A stretch of 64,000 nt of DNA. It comes from DATDPM01 sp963841995 (lineage in GTDB: Bacteria; Pseudomonadota; Alphaproteobacteria; DATDPM01). Below are positions 43,642-51,796 of this stretch, one piece after another. The stretch spans positions 124,001 to 188,000 of the forward strand of contig CAWJEX010000003.1 of the NCBI GenBank assembly GCA_963841995.1, read 5' to 3'. The notes below the pieces were generated by a model. The model had not been told where the DNA came from. It was given only the letters and a program-made list of their open reading frames with translations, and did no database searches. Position 1 is the stretch's first letter. Every line of letters begins with the position of its first letter. A program made the position numbers and the translations under genes.

Positions 43642-44127
43642 ATGCCATCATTCGACATCGTATCCAAGACCGACGTCCACGAAGTGGACAACGCCCTCGC
43701 CGGGGTTACCCGCGAGATCGGCCAGCGCTTCGATTTCAAAGGTTCGAAATGCACGCTGACCCGTGCCGATAACACGATCACGATCCTGGCCGATGACGAT
43801 ATGAAGCTCCGCCAGATCCAGGAGCTTGTGAAAGGCTATATGACGCGGCGCAAGCTTTCGGCGGGAGCGCTCGATTTCCAGGAGCCGGAGCGAGCCGCCG
43901 GGAACGCTTTGCGCCAGACGGTGGTTATCAAGCAAGGCGTTGCCGCTGACCTGGCGAAAAGCATCGTCAAAGAAATCAAGGACAGCAAGCTGAAGGTCCA
44001 AGCCGCCATTCAAGGCGACGAGCTTCGGATTTCCGGCAAGAAAATCGACGATTTGCAGGCGGCGATCGCCCTCGTGCGCGGGCTCAAGATCGAGCAGCCG
44101 TTGCAATTCGTGAATATGCGGAGCTAA
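43642..44127 (+). CDS. yajQ: YajQ family nucleotide/c-di-GMP-binding protein
   Basis: 161 residues, the normal length. It begins MPSFDIVSKTDVHEVDNALA, continues EIGQRFDFKGSKCTL and ends GLKIEQPLQFVNMR, all hallmarks of YajQ. YajQ proteins bind tRNA or cyclic di-GMP and modulate virulence or phage functions in some bacteria. Start: the internal ATG matches the family, while the in-frame codons before it have no similarity. A repeat element ends 142 bases upstream. Confidence 0.95.
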   Translation: MPSFDIVSKTDVHEVDNALAGVTREIGQRFDFKGSKCTLTRADNTITILADDDMKLRQIQELVKGYMTRRKLSAGALDFQEPERAAGNALRQTVVIKQGVAADLAKSIVKEIKDSKLKVQAAIQGDELRISGKKIDDLQAAIALVRGLKIEQPLQFVNMRS

Positions 44128-44200
44128 GGCATCGGGGCATGCTATATTGCTACTGAAGTACCGGCGCGCTCGTGACGTCCCGAAAAAACCAGGTCAGAAA

Positions 44201-44398
44201 ATGGCTCAAAAATACACCGTAGGAATGAGCGTCAACGGAAAATCGGATCACGTGGCGATCGATGCCGAGGATGCGCTTATTGCAGCGCTCCGCGTCAAAA
44301 GTGAAAACCCGACAGCCACGATCACCTATGTGCGCAAGCGTAACGCCCGGGGCGATCGGCGGCACCCGCATCAGCGGGTCGGATCCGCGGCCCCTTGA
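44201..44398 (+). CDS. Small hypothetical protein (65 aa)
   Basis: AQKYTVGMSVNGKSDHVAID then AEDALIAALRVKSENPTATI and a basic RKRNARGDRRHPHQRVG tail. This looks like a small alpha/beta fold with a positively charged C-terminus, perhaps nucleic-acid-binding; family unknown. The chosen ATG is the second possible one; AGGTCAG lies about 10 bases before it. Its stop overlaps the start region of the EF-hand gene, so the two may be co-transcribed behind yajQ. Confidence 0.55.
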   Translation: MAQKYTVGMSVNGKSDHVAIDAEDALIAALRVKSENPTATITYVRKRNARGDRRHPHQRVGSAAP

Positions 44399-45006
44399 GC
44401 GCAATGCGCCGGCTTCCGCGACACTTATTGGCCGTGCTGTTTTGCGTGGGGCTGCTCGGCGCACACGGCGCCCTCGCCGCCGATGCGGCACCCGATCCCA
44501 ATACCAAGCCGGCGACGCCGGCAGCGCAGGCTTTCGAGCAATTCTTGATCGCCAGTTCGCCGGTTTGTCTGAACGAGCCGTCGGCCCATTGCATCGATAT
44601 CGGCTGGCGGTTTGCCGATACCGATCATGACGGCACGCTGTCGTTTGCCGAAATCCAGGCGGTGCGGACGGCCTTGCAGGATTGGCTGTCGTGGAAATGG
44701 CCGGAGCTTTCGGCCAAAGACCGGACCAATATCACGCTCGGGCTGATGGTCGTCGATATCATCGGCCTGGATAAGCTGTTTGCCGGGCTGAATACCGCGG
44801 GCAACGGCAAGCTGTCGCGGGCCGAATTGCTGACCGACGTCACGCTTGACGACCGGCCGTTGGGGCCGGTTTTGCAGGATCCCGATGCGGTCGATCGAAA
44901 AGCCCTGGCACAAAGATTGGGCCGCGTCGCGCCGATCGTGCAGAGCATGCTGGGCCAGCCGCGGGACCATGAGAGCAAGCGGGCCGCGCCCGCATCCTCG
45001 CAGTAA
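44395..45006 (+). CDS. Exported protein with an EF-hand-like calcium motif
   Basis: 203 residues with a signal peptide (HLLAVLFCVGLLGAHGALAA). An EF-hand loop, DTDHDGTLSFAE, lies near residue 75 with Asp/Asp/Asp/Glu ligands spaced as in calcium-binding loops. A second, weaker loop is LNTAGNGKLSRAELLT near 130. Length and the rest have no family I can name. A TTG start at 44395 and an ATG at 44404 are both possible; the first overlaps the previous stop. Confidence 0.65.
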   Translation: MSAMRRLPRHLLAVLFCVGLLGAHGALAADAAPDPNTKPATPAAQAFEQFLIASSPVCLNEPSAHCIDIGWRFADTDHDGTLSFAEIQAVRTALQDWLSWKWPELSAKDRTNITLGLMVVDIIGLDKLFAGLNTAGNGKLSRAELLTDVTLDDRPLGPVLQDPDAVDRKALAQRLGRVAPIVQSMLGQPRDHESKRAAPASSQ

Positions 45007-45012
45007 TCCCGC

Positions 45013-45918
45013 CTACACGTTCCGGCAAATTTCAACGAGAAGCGAGCGGATCCATTCGTGAGCGGGATGACGGCTCAATTCCTTGTGCCAGAGCAAAGTC
45101 AAATCGATCGGATCCGGTTCGAGGGGAACCGGAACGATATGCAGATTGTTGACCTCGGCAAATCGCTCGGCGGTGCGCAAGGCGAGTGTCATGATCATGT
45201 CGGAATTCTGGATGATGAGCGGGGCGACGAGAAATTGATTGGCGGTCATCGCGATCCGTCGCGTCAATCCGCGCTTGCGCAGCAGCCGGTCCACGAATCC
45301 CGTCGCCTCGCCGGTCAAGGTGATAAGCAGATGGCGCGCCGACGCGAATTCTTCGAGCGTGATTCGCTCGCGCGCCAGCGGATGGCCGCTGCGCATCACG
45401 CAGACATAAGTCTCCCGGAACAGCACTAGGCCGTCGAAGCGCTCCGGCCATTCGGAGTGATAGCCGATGGCAAAGTCGATCTCGTTGCGGTCGAGGAGCC
45501 CTAAGGCACTCACATTGTCGTTGATTCGCACCCGGATATCGACGGCGGGTGCTTCACGCTCCAGCCGGTGGGCCAAGGGCGGAAGGATCAGCGACGCCGC
45601 ATAATCGGCCATCGCCAGCCGAAAGCTGTTGGTGGCGGCAGCGGGAGTAAAAGCGACCGGCTCCAGCGCCCGTTCCACCTGGGCCAGGGCTTCCCGTACC
45701 GGCCCCGCCAATTCCAGCGCCCGGGGCGTAGGCCGCATCCCCTTCGGACCCCGGAGGAAGAGGTCGTCCTTCACCAGTTGCCGAAGACGGCTGAGTGCCT
45801 GGCCGACGGCCGGCTGGGTGAGCCCTACGCGGCGCCCCGCACGGGTCACGCTGCGCTCCTGCATCAGGGCATCGAACACGACGAGAAGATTGAGATCGAT
45901 GCTTGCTAGGTTGAGCAT
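45013..45918 (-). CDS. LysR-family transcriptional regulator (NodD/PcaQ-like)
   Basis: 301 residues. An N-terminal winged helix (LNLLVVFDALMQERSVTRAG, VGLTQPAVGQALSRLRQLV) is followed by a substrate-binding domain. I chose ATG 45918 (family-like start); an in-frame ATG at 45954 would put the candidate operator inside the gene. The divergent partner is the exported 89-residue protein at 46066; the gap (45919-46065) carries a dyad with the T-N11-A spacing of LysR sites. The regulated ligand is unknown. Confidence 0.88.
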   Translation of the reverse strand: MLNLASIDLNLLVVFDALMQERSVTRAGRRVGLTQPAVGQALSRLRQLVKDDLFLRGPKGMRPTPRALELAGPVREALAQVERALEPVAFTPAAATNSFRLAMADYAASLILPPLAHRLEREAPAVDIRVRINDNVSALGLLDRNEIDFAIGYHSEWPERFDGLVLFRETYVCVMRSGHPLARERITLEEFASARHLLITLTGEATGFVDRLLRKRGLTRRIAMTANQFLVAPLIIQNSDMIMTLALRTAERFAEVNNLHIVPVPLEPDPIDLTLLWHKELSRHPAHEWIRSLLVEICRNV

Positions 45919-45942
45919 ATGCCCATGACTTATTAAGACGAT

Positions 45943-45965
45943 AATAACTATCAATTTGAATTATT
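45943..45965. promoter_or_regulatory. Dyad in the LysR divergent promoter region
   Basis: AATAA (45943-45947) and TTATT (45961-45965) flank TCAA-T-TTGA (45951-45959), nested palindromes about the same centre. This is a plausible LysR-type operator for the divergent lysR / exported-protein pair. It is AT-rich against a GC-rich background. Confidence 0.45.
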
Positions 45966-46065
45966 TTATATGGAATGTAAATACCAAAGCCAAGACGCCA
46001 CTCCTATGGGCGGCAGAATTCAACCCCGGGCCAAGGCCTGGGCAGCACGAATGGAGGTTAAAGCG

Positions 46066-46335
46066 ATGACAAAATTGAAGACTTTGCTGGCAGCCGCCGC
46101 AACCGTGCTCGTTTCTTTCGCGGCTTCGGCCGAGGAATTGGCGGCACGGACCGATCGGCCGGTCACGCCTGTTTCGAAAATCCTGAGATCAATCGAGGCG
46201 CGCCCGGATTACGAGAGCCAGGCATCGCTTCACTACAACCCGCAGGATCACGTTTATCTGGTCCTCTACAACACCAAGGACGGCGATTCGAAACTCTTGA
46301 TCATCGACGCCTACACCGGCCGGGAGACCGAGTAA
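46066..46335 (+). CDS. Small exported PepSY-like protein
   Basis: 89 residues. The signal peptide is LLAAAATVLVSFAASAEELA; the mature part has YLVLYNTKDGDSKLLIIDAY, a short beta pattern like PepSY/YpeB-type inhibitory domains, but similarity is only visual. GGAGGT 9 bases before the ATG fixes the start. It is divergent from lysR, so it is a likely target of that regulator. A strong terminator follows. Confidence 0.65.
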   Translation: MTKLKTLLAAAATVLVSFAASAEELAARTDRPVTPVSKILRSIEARPDYESQASLHYNPQDHVYLVLYNTKDGDSKLLIIDAYTGRETE

Positions 46336-46384
46336 CTCCCGCCGAACCGAATTAATTTTTTCTCCCCTTCCTCCCAACTTGGAC

Positions 46385-46416
46385 GCCCCGCAGGTCAAAC
46401 CTGCGGGGCTTCTTCT
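46385..46416 (+). terminator. Rho-independent terminator
   Basis: GCCCCGCAGG (46385-46394), loop TCAAA, CCTGCGGGGC (46400-46409), then TTCTTCTT. A perfect 10-pair stem 49 bases after the PepSY-like gene. Confidence 0.9.
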
Positions 46417-46561
46417 TCGTTCAATGGCGCCCTTCTGACGGGTCCGGCGGATGCAGCGTTTTGACGCACTTTCGCGTAGGGCACCCTATGCTAAATATCC
46501 ATTGAAAAATTAAGGATATTTGGCGCAGCCTGAATTGTCCCGAAAACTGGGGAGCAAGCCG

Positions 46562-47230
46562 ATGAACAAGCCGGTTTCCGCGGTCGGCGCGGCGATCTTT
46601 GCTGCCGTCGCCGCCAGCGCGGCGCCCGCCTATGCCCTCGACGGAGGCGACTGGCTAGTCCGCCTGCGCGGCATCGTCGTCGATCCGCAGGACAGCAGCA
46701 GCGGCATCAGCCCGGACCTGCCGACCGCCAAGATCGGCGTCGATAGCGCGCCCACCGCCGAAGTCGACTTCAGCTACATGTTCACCCAAAACATCGGCGC
46801 TGAGCTCATTCTCGCCAGCCCCATCCACGATTTGAACGGCCGCGGTGCTATCGCTGCACTCGGCCATATCGGCGACGCCGAATTGCTGCCGCCGGTCTTG
46901 ACTCTGCAATACCACTTCATGCCGAAGAGCTGGATCCGCCCCTATCTCGGGGTCGGGGTCAACTACACGATCTTCTTCAATGAAGACGCCAGCAACAGCC
47001 TCAATACCGCGTTGGGCGGTCCGACCAAGATTCGCATCGACAACAGCGTCGGACCCGCAGGCCAAGCCGGTGTCGATATCGACGTCACGGAAAATGTGTT
47101 CCTCAACTTCGATATCAAATTCGTTGACATGCAACCCGGTGTGCGCCTCATCACCGGCAACACCGTGCGTCACGCCAGTGTCGACATCAATCCGCTTATT
47201 ATCGGCATCGGCGTCGGAACGCATTTCTAA
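46562..47230 (+). CDS. ompW: OmpW-family outer-membrane beta-barrel protein
   Basis: 222 residues. Signal peptide (AVGAAIFAAVAASAAPAYA), then VRLRGIVVDPQDSSSG, the usual OmpW start, and strands TAEVDFSYMFTQNIGAELIL and WIRPYLGVGVNYTIFF, ending VGTHF with a terminal Phe. OmpW forms an 8-stranded barrel with a hydrophobic channel. ATG 46562 is selected for its signal peptide. A terminator follows 51 bases later. Confidence 0.93.
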   Translation: MNKPVSAVGAAIFAAVAASAAPAYALDGGDWLVRLRGIVVDPQDSSSGISPDLPTAKIGVDSAPTAEVDFSYMFTQNIGAELILASPIHDLNGRGAIAALGHIGDAELLPPVLTLQYHFMPKSWIRPYLGVGVNYTIFFNEDASNSLNTALGGPTKIRIDNSVGPAGQAGVDIDVTENVFLNFDIKFVDMQPGVRLITGNTVRHASVDINPLIIGIGVGTHF

Positions 47231-47281
47231 GAATTGCCGAAGACGCCGGTCTTCCGGACCGGCGAGGCTAACACCCATTTT

Positions 47282-47312
47282 GCGGCCCGCAGATTTTGCG
47301 GGCCGCTTTTTT
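47282..47312 (+). terminator. Rho-independent terminator after ompW
   Basis: GCGGCCCGC (47282-47290), loop AGATTTT, GCGGGCCGC (47298-47306), then six Ts. Confidence 0.92.
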
Positions 47313-47390
47313 GCGCTAATCGGCGCAGGGTTGCCGTTGCCGCGGCGTGTAAAGAGATAGCAGACCTCATGACCGGCGCGGATTCCTCGA

Positions 47391-47732
47391 ATGAAATCGA
47401 AAGACCTTCGAAGGCTAGCTGTGACTCATCGTTTTGCATTCATCGCCGCATCCCCGATCGGTCTTGCTTGCGCGCTACCGTCGATGGCGCTTGCGGAAGG
47501 CTGCGGCGATCCCTGGCGGGATGGCCACGACGTTTACGCGGACCGGCGGGACATCGTCCAGGATGAAGCGCGGCTGCGTTATGACGAGTGGACCGGCAAC
47601 TGGATTGCCGTCCGCCGCGATATTGAAGATCTCCGCGCCGATCACCGCGACGTCGCCCATGACGCCCGCGATTTGCATCGGGATTTCGCCGACCGCCGGG
47701 ATTTTAGCCGCGGCGGATACGACGAACGCTGA
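47391..47732 (+). CDS. Small exported, Asp/Arg-rich protein
   Basis: 113 residues. Signal-peptide-like start (FAFIAASPIGLACALPSMAL) after a basic N-terminus, then a strongly charged tail with repeated R-D pairs: VYADRRDIVQDEARL, DIEDLRADHRDVAHDARDLH, ADRRDFSRGGYDER. Family unknown. The Arg/Asp alternation suggests a helical, possibly coiled-coil periplasmic protein. Its stop is 103 bases before repeat element copy 4. Confidence 0.6.
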   Translation: MKSKDLRRLAVTHRFAFIAASPIGLACALPSMALAEGCGDPWRDGHDVYADRRDIVQDEARLRYDEWTGNWIAVRRDIEDLRADHRDVAHDARDLHRDFADRRDFSRGGYDER

Positions 47733-47835
47733 ACCCTTTGCGGTCAACCCTCCCTGACCGCACCTTCGGCCGGCTTCGATCCGCCCCCCAATTCGAAGCC
47801 GGCCGAATTTATTTTCACTCGGTTTCGGCGCCCTC

Positions 47836-48108
47836 TAGAGCCTGATCTTGTCAGTTGGAACCGGCCGCGCCGGCGATATTTTGCGCCGCGGGCAGGAGAA
47901 GCCCGTAGCAGGGACTACGGGCGAGCGCTTCGACGAATCCCCGGCCGGCAAAAGACCGCCGCCCCTTGGGTTGCGCCTTAATGGGCACCCGCGGCGTTGC
48001 GCCAAGCCCGCCAGCAAAGCCGGCGGGCTTGGCGCACTTGGCGCGCTTGGCGGATCGCCGCGCCAAAAGCGCAACGCAGCCGATTCGAACTGACAAAATC
48101 AGGCTCTA
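47836..48108 (-). repeat. Inverted-repeat element, copy 4 (273 bp)
   Basis: Begins TAGAGCCTGATCTTGTCAGT (one change from the others) and ends ACTGACAAAATCAGGCTCTA; the paired C/A changes at both ends keep the termini matched. Orientation as copy 3. Its right-end CTA (48106-48108) is the reverse complement of the TAG stop of the Ser-rich gene on the minus strand. Confidence 0.92.
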
Positions 48109-48504
48109 ATGGGACAAGGGTGACTCGCTCAAACTCTGGCTCGTACTCGAACCGCCGCCAAACCCCGATCCGCTGCCGCTTCCCGAAAGCGGCGCGGCGC
48201 TTAGACTTTGGCTAGTGCTCGAATTCCCACTGAATCCCGCCGACGGAGTCGAGCCGGGCTCGCCGGCGCCGCGCAGCGAATCGCTCGTGCCGCCGTTGTC
48301 GAGTTCGCTGGGCGGACCGCTATCAAGGCTGGGATTGGACAAGGGTGCATCGCCGGGATTCGTCGGCGCAAAAGTGTCGCCGGTGTTCGATGTGCCGTCT
48401 TGCGCCAGAACCATCGGCGAAGCCGTGTCCGCTATCGCAGGCATTTGCGACAATAGCCCGGCGAGCACCAGGGGCAGCGCCGCCGCTGTGAATATCGATT
48501 TCAT
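48106..48504 (-). CDS. Exported Ser/Gly-rich protein with internal repeats
   Basis: 132 residues. Signal peptide (IFTAAALPLVLAGLLSQMPA), then a low-complexity part. Two tail repeats share SSTSQSLS: GNSSTSQSLSAAPLSGSGS and GGSSTSQSLSESPLSH. Its stop codon TAG lies inside the right terminus of element copy 4, so the element may have shortened or created the C-terminus. No family recognised. Confidence 0.6.
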   Translation of the reverse strand: MKSIFTAAALPLVLAGLLSQMPAIADTASPMVLAQDGTSNTGDTFAPTNPGDAPLSNPSLDSGPPSELDNGGTSDSLRGAGEPGSTPSAGFSGNSSTSQSLSAAPLSGSGSGSGFGGGSSTSQSLSESPLSH

Positions 48505-48698
48505 GAAAGCCTCCCTGTCGCGTTAGGCGCGACTCTAGATCACGATTAAGCGTTAGATAGACGCCTTTTGGCCGCCTGCAATTCCAGGGGCCGGCGGCAA
48601 ATTGGCGGGGCTTTTTTTGGTCGAACGGCCATCAGCTTTTTGCGGCCAAGAGCCGTGGCGGCTGGTAGTCTGGAACCGCGACCCCTTCAGGTGCCATC

Positions 48699-49151
48699 AT
48701 GATTCCAGCGCGTTTCTTTGGATTGGCCGTTCTGCCGCCGGCGGCTGCCGTGCTTATGGCGCGGCCGGCATCCGCCGCGCCTTTCATCCGTCCTGCCAGC
48801 ATTACCGTTTCCGAATCGGCGCCGGCCGTGCCGGGCTTCGTTGTTTCATCCCCCCCTCTTGTCCATCACTTCAAGGGCATTGCCGTCGTCAATTCAGAGA
48901 CCGGCAATGAGGAAGCAGCGCTTCATCCGGACGAGGAACATCAGAAAGGAAGGCACCTCACCCAGTTCTGGCGGCTCTCCGATTACCGGGACCGGCCGCT
49001 CCATATCCTTTGCCAATACCTTCATACCAATGTGACGTTGTCCGCGGATTTGCCGGCCGAGCTTACGACTTGCGAAGCCACTTATGTCTTCGACGAGAAA
49101 ATCGGCACGATCGACGATCCGGACGATCCGGCCCGAATGATCTGCAACTAG
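48699..49151 (+). CDS. Exported protein, STY0301-like
   Basis: 150 residues with a signal peptide (LAVLPPAAAVLMARPASAAP). The mature part reads RPASITVSESAPAVPGFVVS, then W.L...RDRPLHILCQY and a Cys-containing VTLSADLPAELTTCEATYVF, a pattern similar to the STY0301 family of small secreted proteins of unknown function (from memory). It is 12 bases upstream of the next membrane protein and probably in one transcript with it. Confidence 0.6.
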   Translation: MIPARFFGLAVLPPAAAVLMARPASAAPFIRPASITVSESAPAVPGFVVSSPPLVHHFKGIAVVNSETGNEEAALHPDEEHQKGRHLTQFWRLSDYRDRPLHILCQYLHTNVTLSADLPAELTTCEATYVFDEKIGTIDDPDDPARMICN

Positions 49152-49163
49152 GGGCAAACGAAG

Positions 49164-49751
49164 GTGGCGAAAGACCGCGTTCTTTATCGCCGGGAAGGCG
49201 GAACCCATCTCATCGAGATGCGGCTCAATAGCGTCAATCAGCTCTTCGATTCGCTCGATCCGGCGCCGTTTCCGGAACGCAGTCTCGACAACGAGGCCGA
49301 GGCCTACATCATCGGCTCGGCCCAGGATTTACCGCTCTCGGACCCGATCAAGCTGATTTTCTATTTGCCGCGCGAGGAAATGGCGGCGACGCGGGCGATC
49401 AGCCTCGGCGACGCGATCCACAACTATTTCGACTACCGGCTGATGATGGCCCAGCGGCAGATCCGGCATTATCGGCGCGATGCGCGGATCACGCTGGCGA
49501 TCGGGCTCGCATTCCTCTTTGCTTGCACCGCACTTCGCCAGCTCGTCTTCGCGTTCGGCCGGGAAACGCTCCAGCAAATTGTCGCGGAAGGCCTGTTGAT
49601 CGCGGGCTGGGTTGCGATGTGGCGGCCGCTCCAGGCGCTTTTATACGACTGGTGGCCGCTCCATCGCACCCGCGCGGTATTCGAGAAACTCAAGGAAGTG
49701 CCGGTCGAAGTGCGCCCGATCGAAGAAGCGCCGGCTGGACTGATGCGCTAG
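49164..49751 (+). CDS. Conserved membrane protein, two helices
   Basis: 195 residues beginning at GTG. The cytosolic N-terminal part has EGGTHLIEMRLNSVNQLFDS and PFPERSLDNEAEAYIIGSAQ. Two membrane helices are at about 109-128 (LAIGLAFLFACTALRQLVFA) and 140-160. DWWPLHRTRAVFEKLKEVPV closes the protein. Looks like a conserved hypothetical of alphaproteobacteria; function unknown. It ends 8 bases before the convergent msrA gene. Confidence 0.65.
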   Translation: MAKDRVLYRREGGTHLIEMRLNSVNQLFDSLDPAPFPERSLDNEAEAYIIGSAQDLPLSDPIKLIFYLPREEMAATRAISLGDAIHNYFDYRLMMAQRQIRHYRRDARITLAIGLAFLFACTALRQLVFAFGRETLQQIVAEGLLIAGWVAMWRPLQALLYDWWPLHRTRAVFEKLKEVPVEVRPIEEAPAGLMR

Positions 49752-49758
49752 GCAGCGC

Positions 49759-50229
49759 TCAGATGTGGCAAACCGCGAGCCCGCGTTTTTCGAGATAGCG
49801 CTGATGATATTCTTCCGCCGGCCAGAACTGCGCCGCGGGAACGATCTGGGTCACGATCGGACGCTTGAAGCGGCCTGACGCGTCGAGCCGCGCCTTCGAT
49901 TCGCGTGCGGCGCGCTCCTGTTCCGGGCTGTGAAAGAAGATCGCGGACCGGTACTGCTCGCCGACATCGGGTCCTTGGCGGTTGGGCGTCGTCGGATCGT
50001 GAATGCCCCAAAAAATATCCAGCAACTCTTCGTAGCGCACGCGCATCGGATCGAAGGTGACTTGCACTGCCTCGGCATGACCGGTCGTTCCCGAACAGAC
50101 GTCCTGATAAGTGGGACTGTCCAGCTTTCCGGCGGTATAGCCGACGGATGTTTCGACGACTCCCTCGACCTCGCGAAAGCGAGCCTCGATACCCCAGAAG
50201 CAGCCGGCGGCGAATGTGGCTTTGTCCAT
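49759..50229 (-). CDS. msrA: Peptide-methionine (S)-S-oxide reductase MsrA
   Basis: 156 residues. The active-site motif GCFWG is at residues 9-13. Further on come RYEELLDIFWGIHDPTTPNR, QGPDVGEQYRSAIFFH and VPAAQFWPAEEYHQRYLEK, the MsrA signatures; the protein ends in HI without an extra MsrB domain. It repairs oxidised methionine using thioredoxin. The ATG at 50229 is chosen because the family starts MxKATFAAGCFWG; the 5 upstream in-frame residues are not conserved. Confidence 0.95.
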   Translation of the reverse strand: MDKATFAAGCFWGIEARFREVEGVVETSVGYTAGKLDSPTYQDVCSGTTGHAEAVQVTFDPMRVRYEELLDIFWGIHDPTTPNRQGPDVGEQYRSAIFFHSPEQERAARESKARLDASGRFKRPIVTQIVPAAQFWPAEEYHQRYLEKRGLAVCHI

Positions 50230-50355
50230 GAAACGCCTCACCACCGATCATTGAGAAGACAGGAAAGAAATGGGCCCTGCGTTGTGCCGCGCCAAGCCGC
50301 GCCGTGCACACGGGCCTTCACATTTGGGTGAACAAAGCGGGCGAGTGAAAGACGC

Positions 50356-50787
50356 CTAATGTCCCGCGTTCATCTTGCCGACTTCCGGCTCCGGTGCGAG
50401 CGGTTCGTCGGGCGGAAGGCCAAGCGCCTGGCGATAGACTTTCTCCTGGAGATAACCTTGGCGCACCGCGCAACCGCCCTTGAACAGCACCAGCCAGGCA
50501 TTGTGCGGATCCTCCGTGTGATGGAAAACCAACGCCTGATCCGCGTCGACGAGATGGGCGCCGGGGTAAGCGGCGGTGAAGGCCTTGTTCAAGTCCTTGA
50601 CCTGGCTCTCGGTGAGCTTGTCCATGCTGCTGGCATCGGTCTGAAGTTGTTCGATCGCTTGGTTAAAGCTTACGCATTGCCCCTTTGCCGGCGCCCCTTC
50701 TGGTGCTGCGCTATCCGCCCGCGCTGCGCCTGCGGCGGCAACAAGGCCGAGCAATAGAACACTCGCTTTAACGATCGCGTTACGCAT
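50356..50787 (-). CDS. Exported hypothetical protein (143 aa)
   Basis: Signal peptide (IVKASVLLLGLVAAAGAARA). The mature protein has CVSFNQAIEQLQTDASSMDK, a middle AFTAAYPGAHLVDADQALVF, a second Cys in FKGGCAVRQ and a Pro/Glu tail. It looks like a small periplasmic protein with one potential disulfide. No named family recognised. 50788-50998 between it and the next gene holds nothing obvious. Confidence 0.65.
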   Translation of the reverse strand: MRNAIVKASVLLLGLVAAAGAARADSAAPEGAPAKGQCVSFNQAIEQLQTDASSMDKLTESQVKDLNKAFTAAYPGAHLVDADQALVFHHTEDPHNAWLVLFKGGCAVRQGYLQEKVYRQALGLPPDEPLAPEPEVGKMNAGH

Positions 50788-50998
50788 GGAACCCCACCCT
50801 TCTGACACCCTGAATCTAATACGAATACTCGGCCGTCAATGCGCCGGACGCGCGATGTTGTGGCAGGACCCGCGAGCGCTGACAAGCCCCCTCCCCGGGA
50901 AATCGATGACGATGATACGGCAAAAAAAGGGCGTGCATCGCGGCACGCCCCTCTCCTTGGTCACGGCAGCCAATGCTGGATGCAATAGCCGACCGATA

Positions 50999-51325
50999 TT
51001 AATGCGGCCGTTCGGCCTCCTGCATCATCATGACCGACGGCGGCGCCGTTGCGCCAGCCGGGGTCACGCCGATGACGGCAAGCGCCCGTTTCAGATCCAT
51101 TTGAGCCGTGGTTTCGTCGCCGGCGAGACACAGCTTTCGACCCTCGCCGGCAATCGCCTGGGCCTCGCCCACCCGCGCATCGCCAGCATGAAAGGGAAGC
51201 TCGCCTTCGAATTGAGCAAGATAGGTGAGACAGCTTATCGGCTTCGTGGACTGCTGATCCGCCCGTGCGACAGTCGTCGCGCCCAGGATCAACATAGCCG
51301 TTGCCGTCACTATTGCGGTTCTCAT
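50999..51325 (-). CDS. Exported hypothetical protein (108 aa)
   Basis: Signal peptide (AIVTATAMLILGATTVARAD). The mature part has ISCLTYLAQFEGELPFHAGD and a second Cys in GRKLCLAGDE, then a helical ETTAQMDLKRALAVIGV; it ends in a Met-rich PSVMMMQEAERPH that could bind metal. Family unknown. The start M at 51325 gives a clean signal peptide. Confidence 0.6.
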   Translation of the reverse strand: MRTAIVTATAMLILGATTVARADQQSTKPISCLTYLAQFEGELPFHAGDARVGEAQAIAGEGRKLCLAGDETTAQMDLKRALAVIGVTPAGATAPPSVMMMQEAERPH

Positions 51326-51500
51326 GATACCTCCAGTCGCCTGATCCAAACGACCAAGCGGTTAATCAATCCCCCAATTTGCGTATGCGAGTCATGTGGG
51401 ATTGGGAAACGCGCAATACGACCCCAAAGTTCCGACTAAGGCGAAACTGGGGCAACGCAATGTTGTGAAGGACCGCCACGAACGCGGCCCATATTGTGAA

Positions 51501-51701
51501 TTAGCGTCCGAGGTGAAGGGCTAAGGAAAGAATCACCAGCACGAAGAGAAGACCTGATGCGGCGAATGCAATCTTCACGGTCTTGCCGGGCGGCAAGGAA
51601 TCATCGTTGGCGAGCGAGATCCGGGCGGATCGTTCGGCGCACAAAGGCGTCAAATTGCTGGCTTCGTGAGTCATCGTTTTCGTTGCGGCCAAGGAGCGCA
51701 T
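51501..51701 (-). CDS. Small tail-anchored membrane protein (66 aa)
   Basis: A soluble N-terminal part with ASNLTPLCAERSARISLAND and one C-terminal membrane helix (IAFAASGLLFVLVILSLAL) ending HLGR. Short but plausible; no family recognised. Confidence 0.45.
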   Translation of the reverse strand: MRSLAATKTMTHEASNLTPLCAERSARISLANDDSLPPGKTVKIAFAASGLLFVLVILSLALHLGR

Positions 51702-51796
51702 GATTTCTTGCCTTCAAAATGCCTTGATTCCGGCAGGGCGAGCGGCGCGTCGATGCGCGTTATAGCGTGGAATTCCTTAACCGTCGGTGAACGGAA

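Noticed and set aside
46461..46492. TTGACG ... TATGCT as an ompW promoter
   Set aside because: The spacer is about 20 bases, longer than the 16-18 expected.
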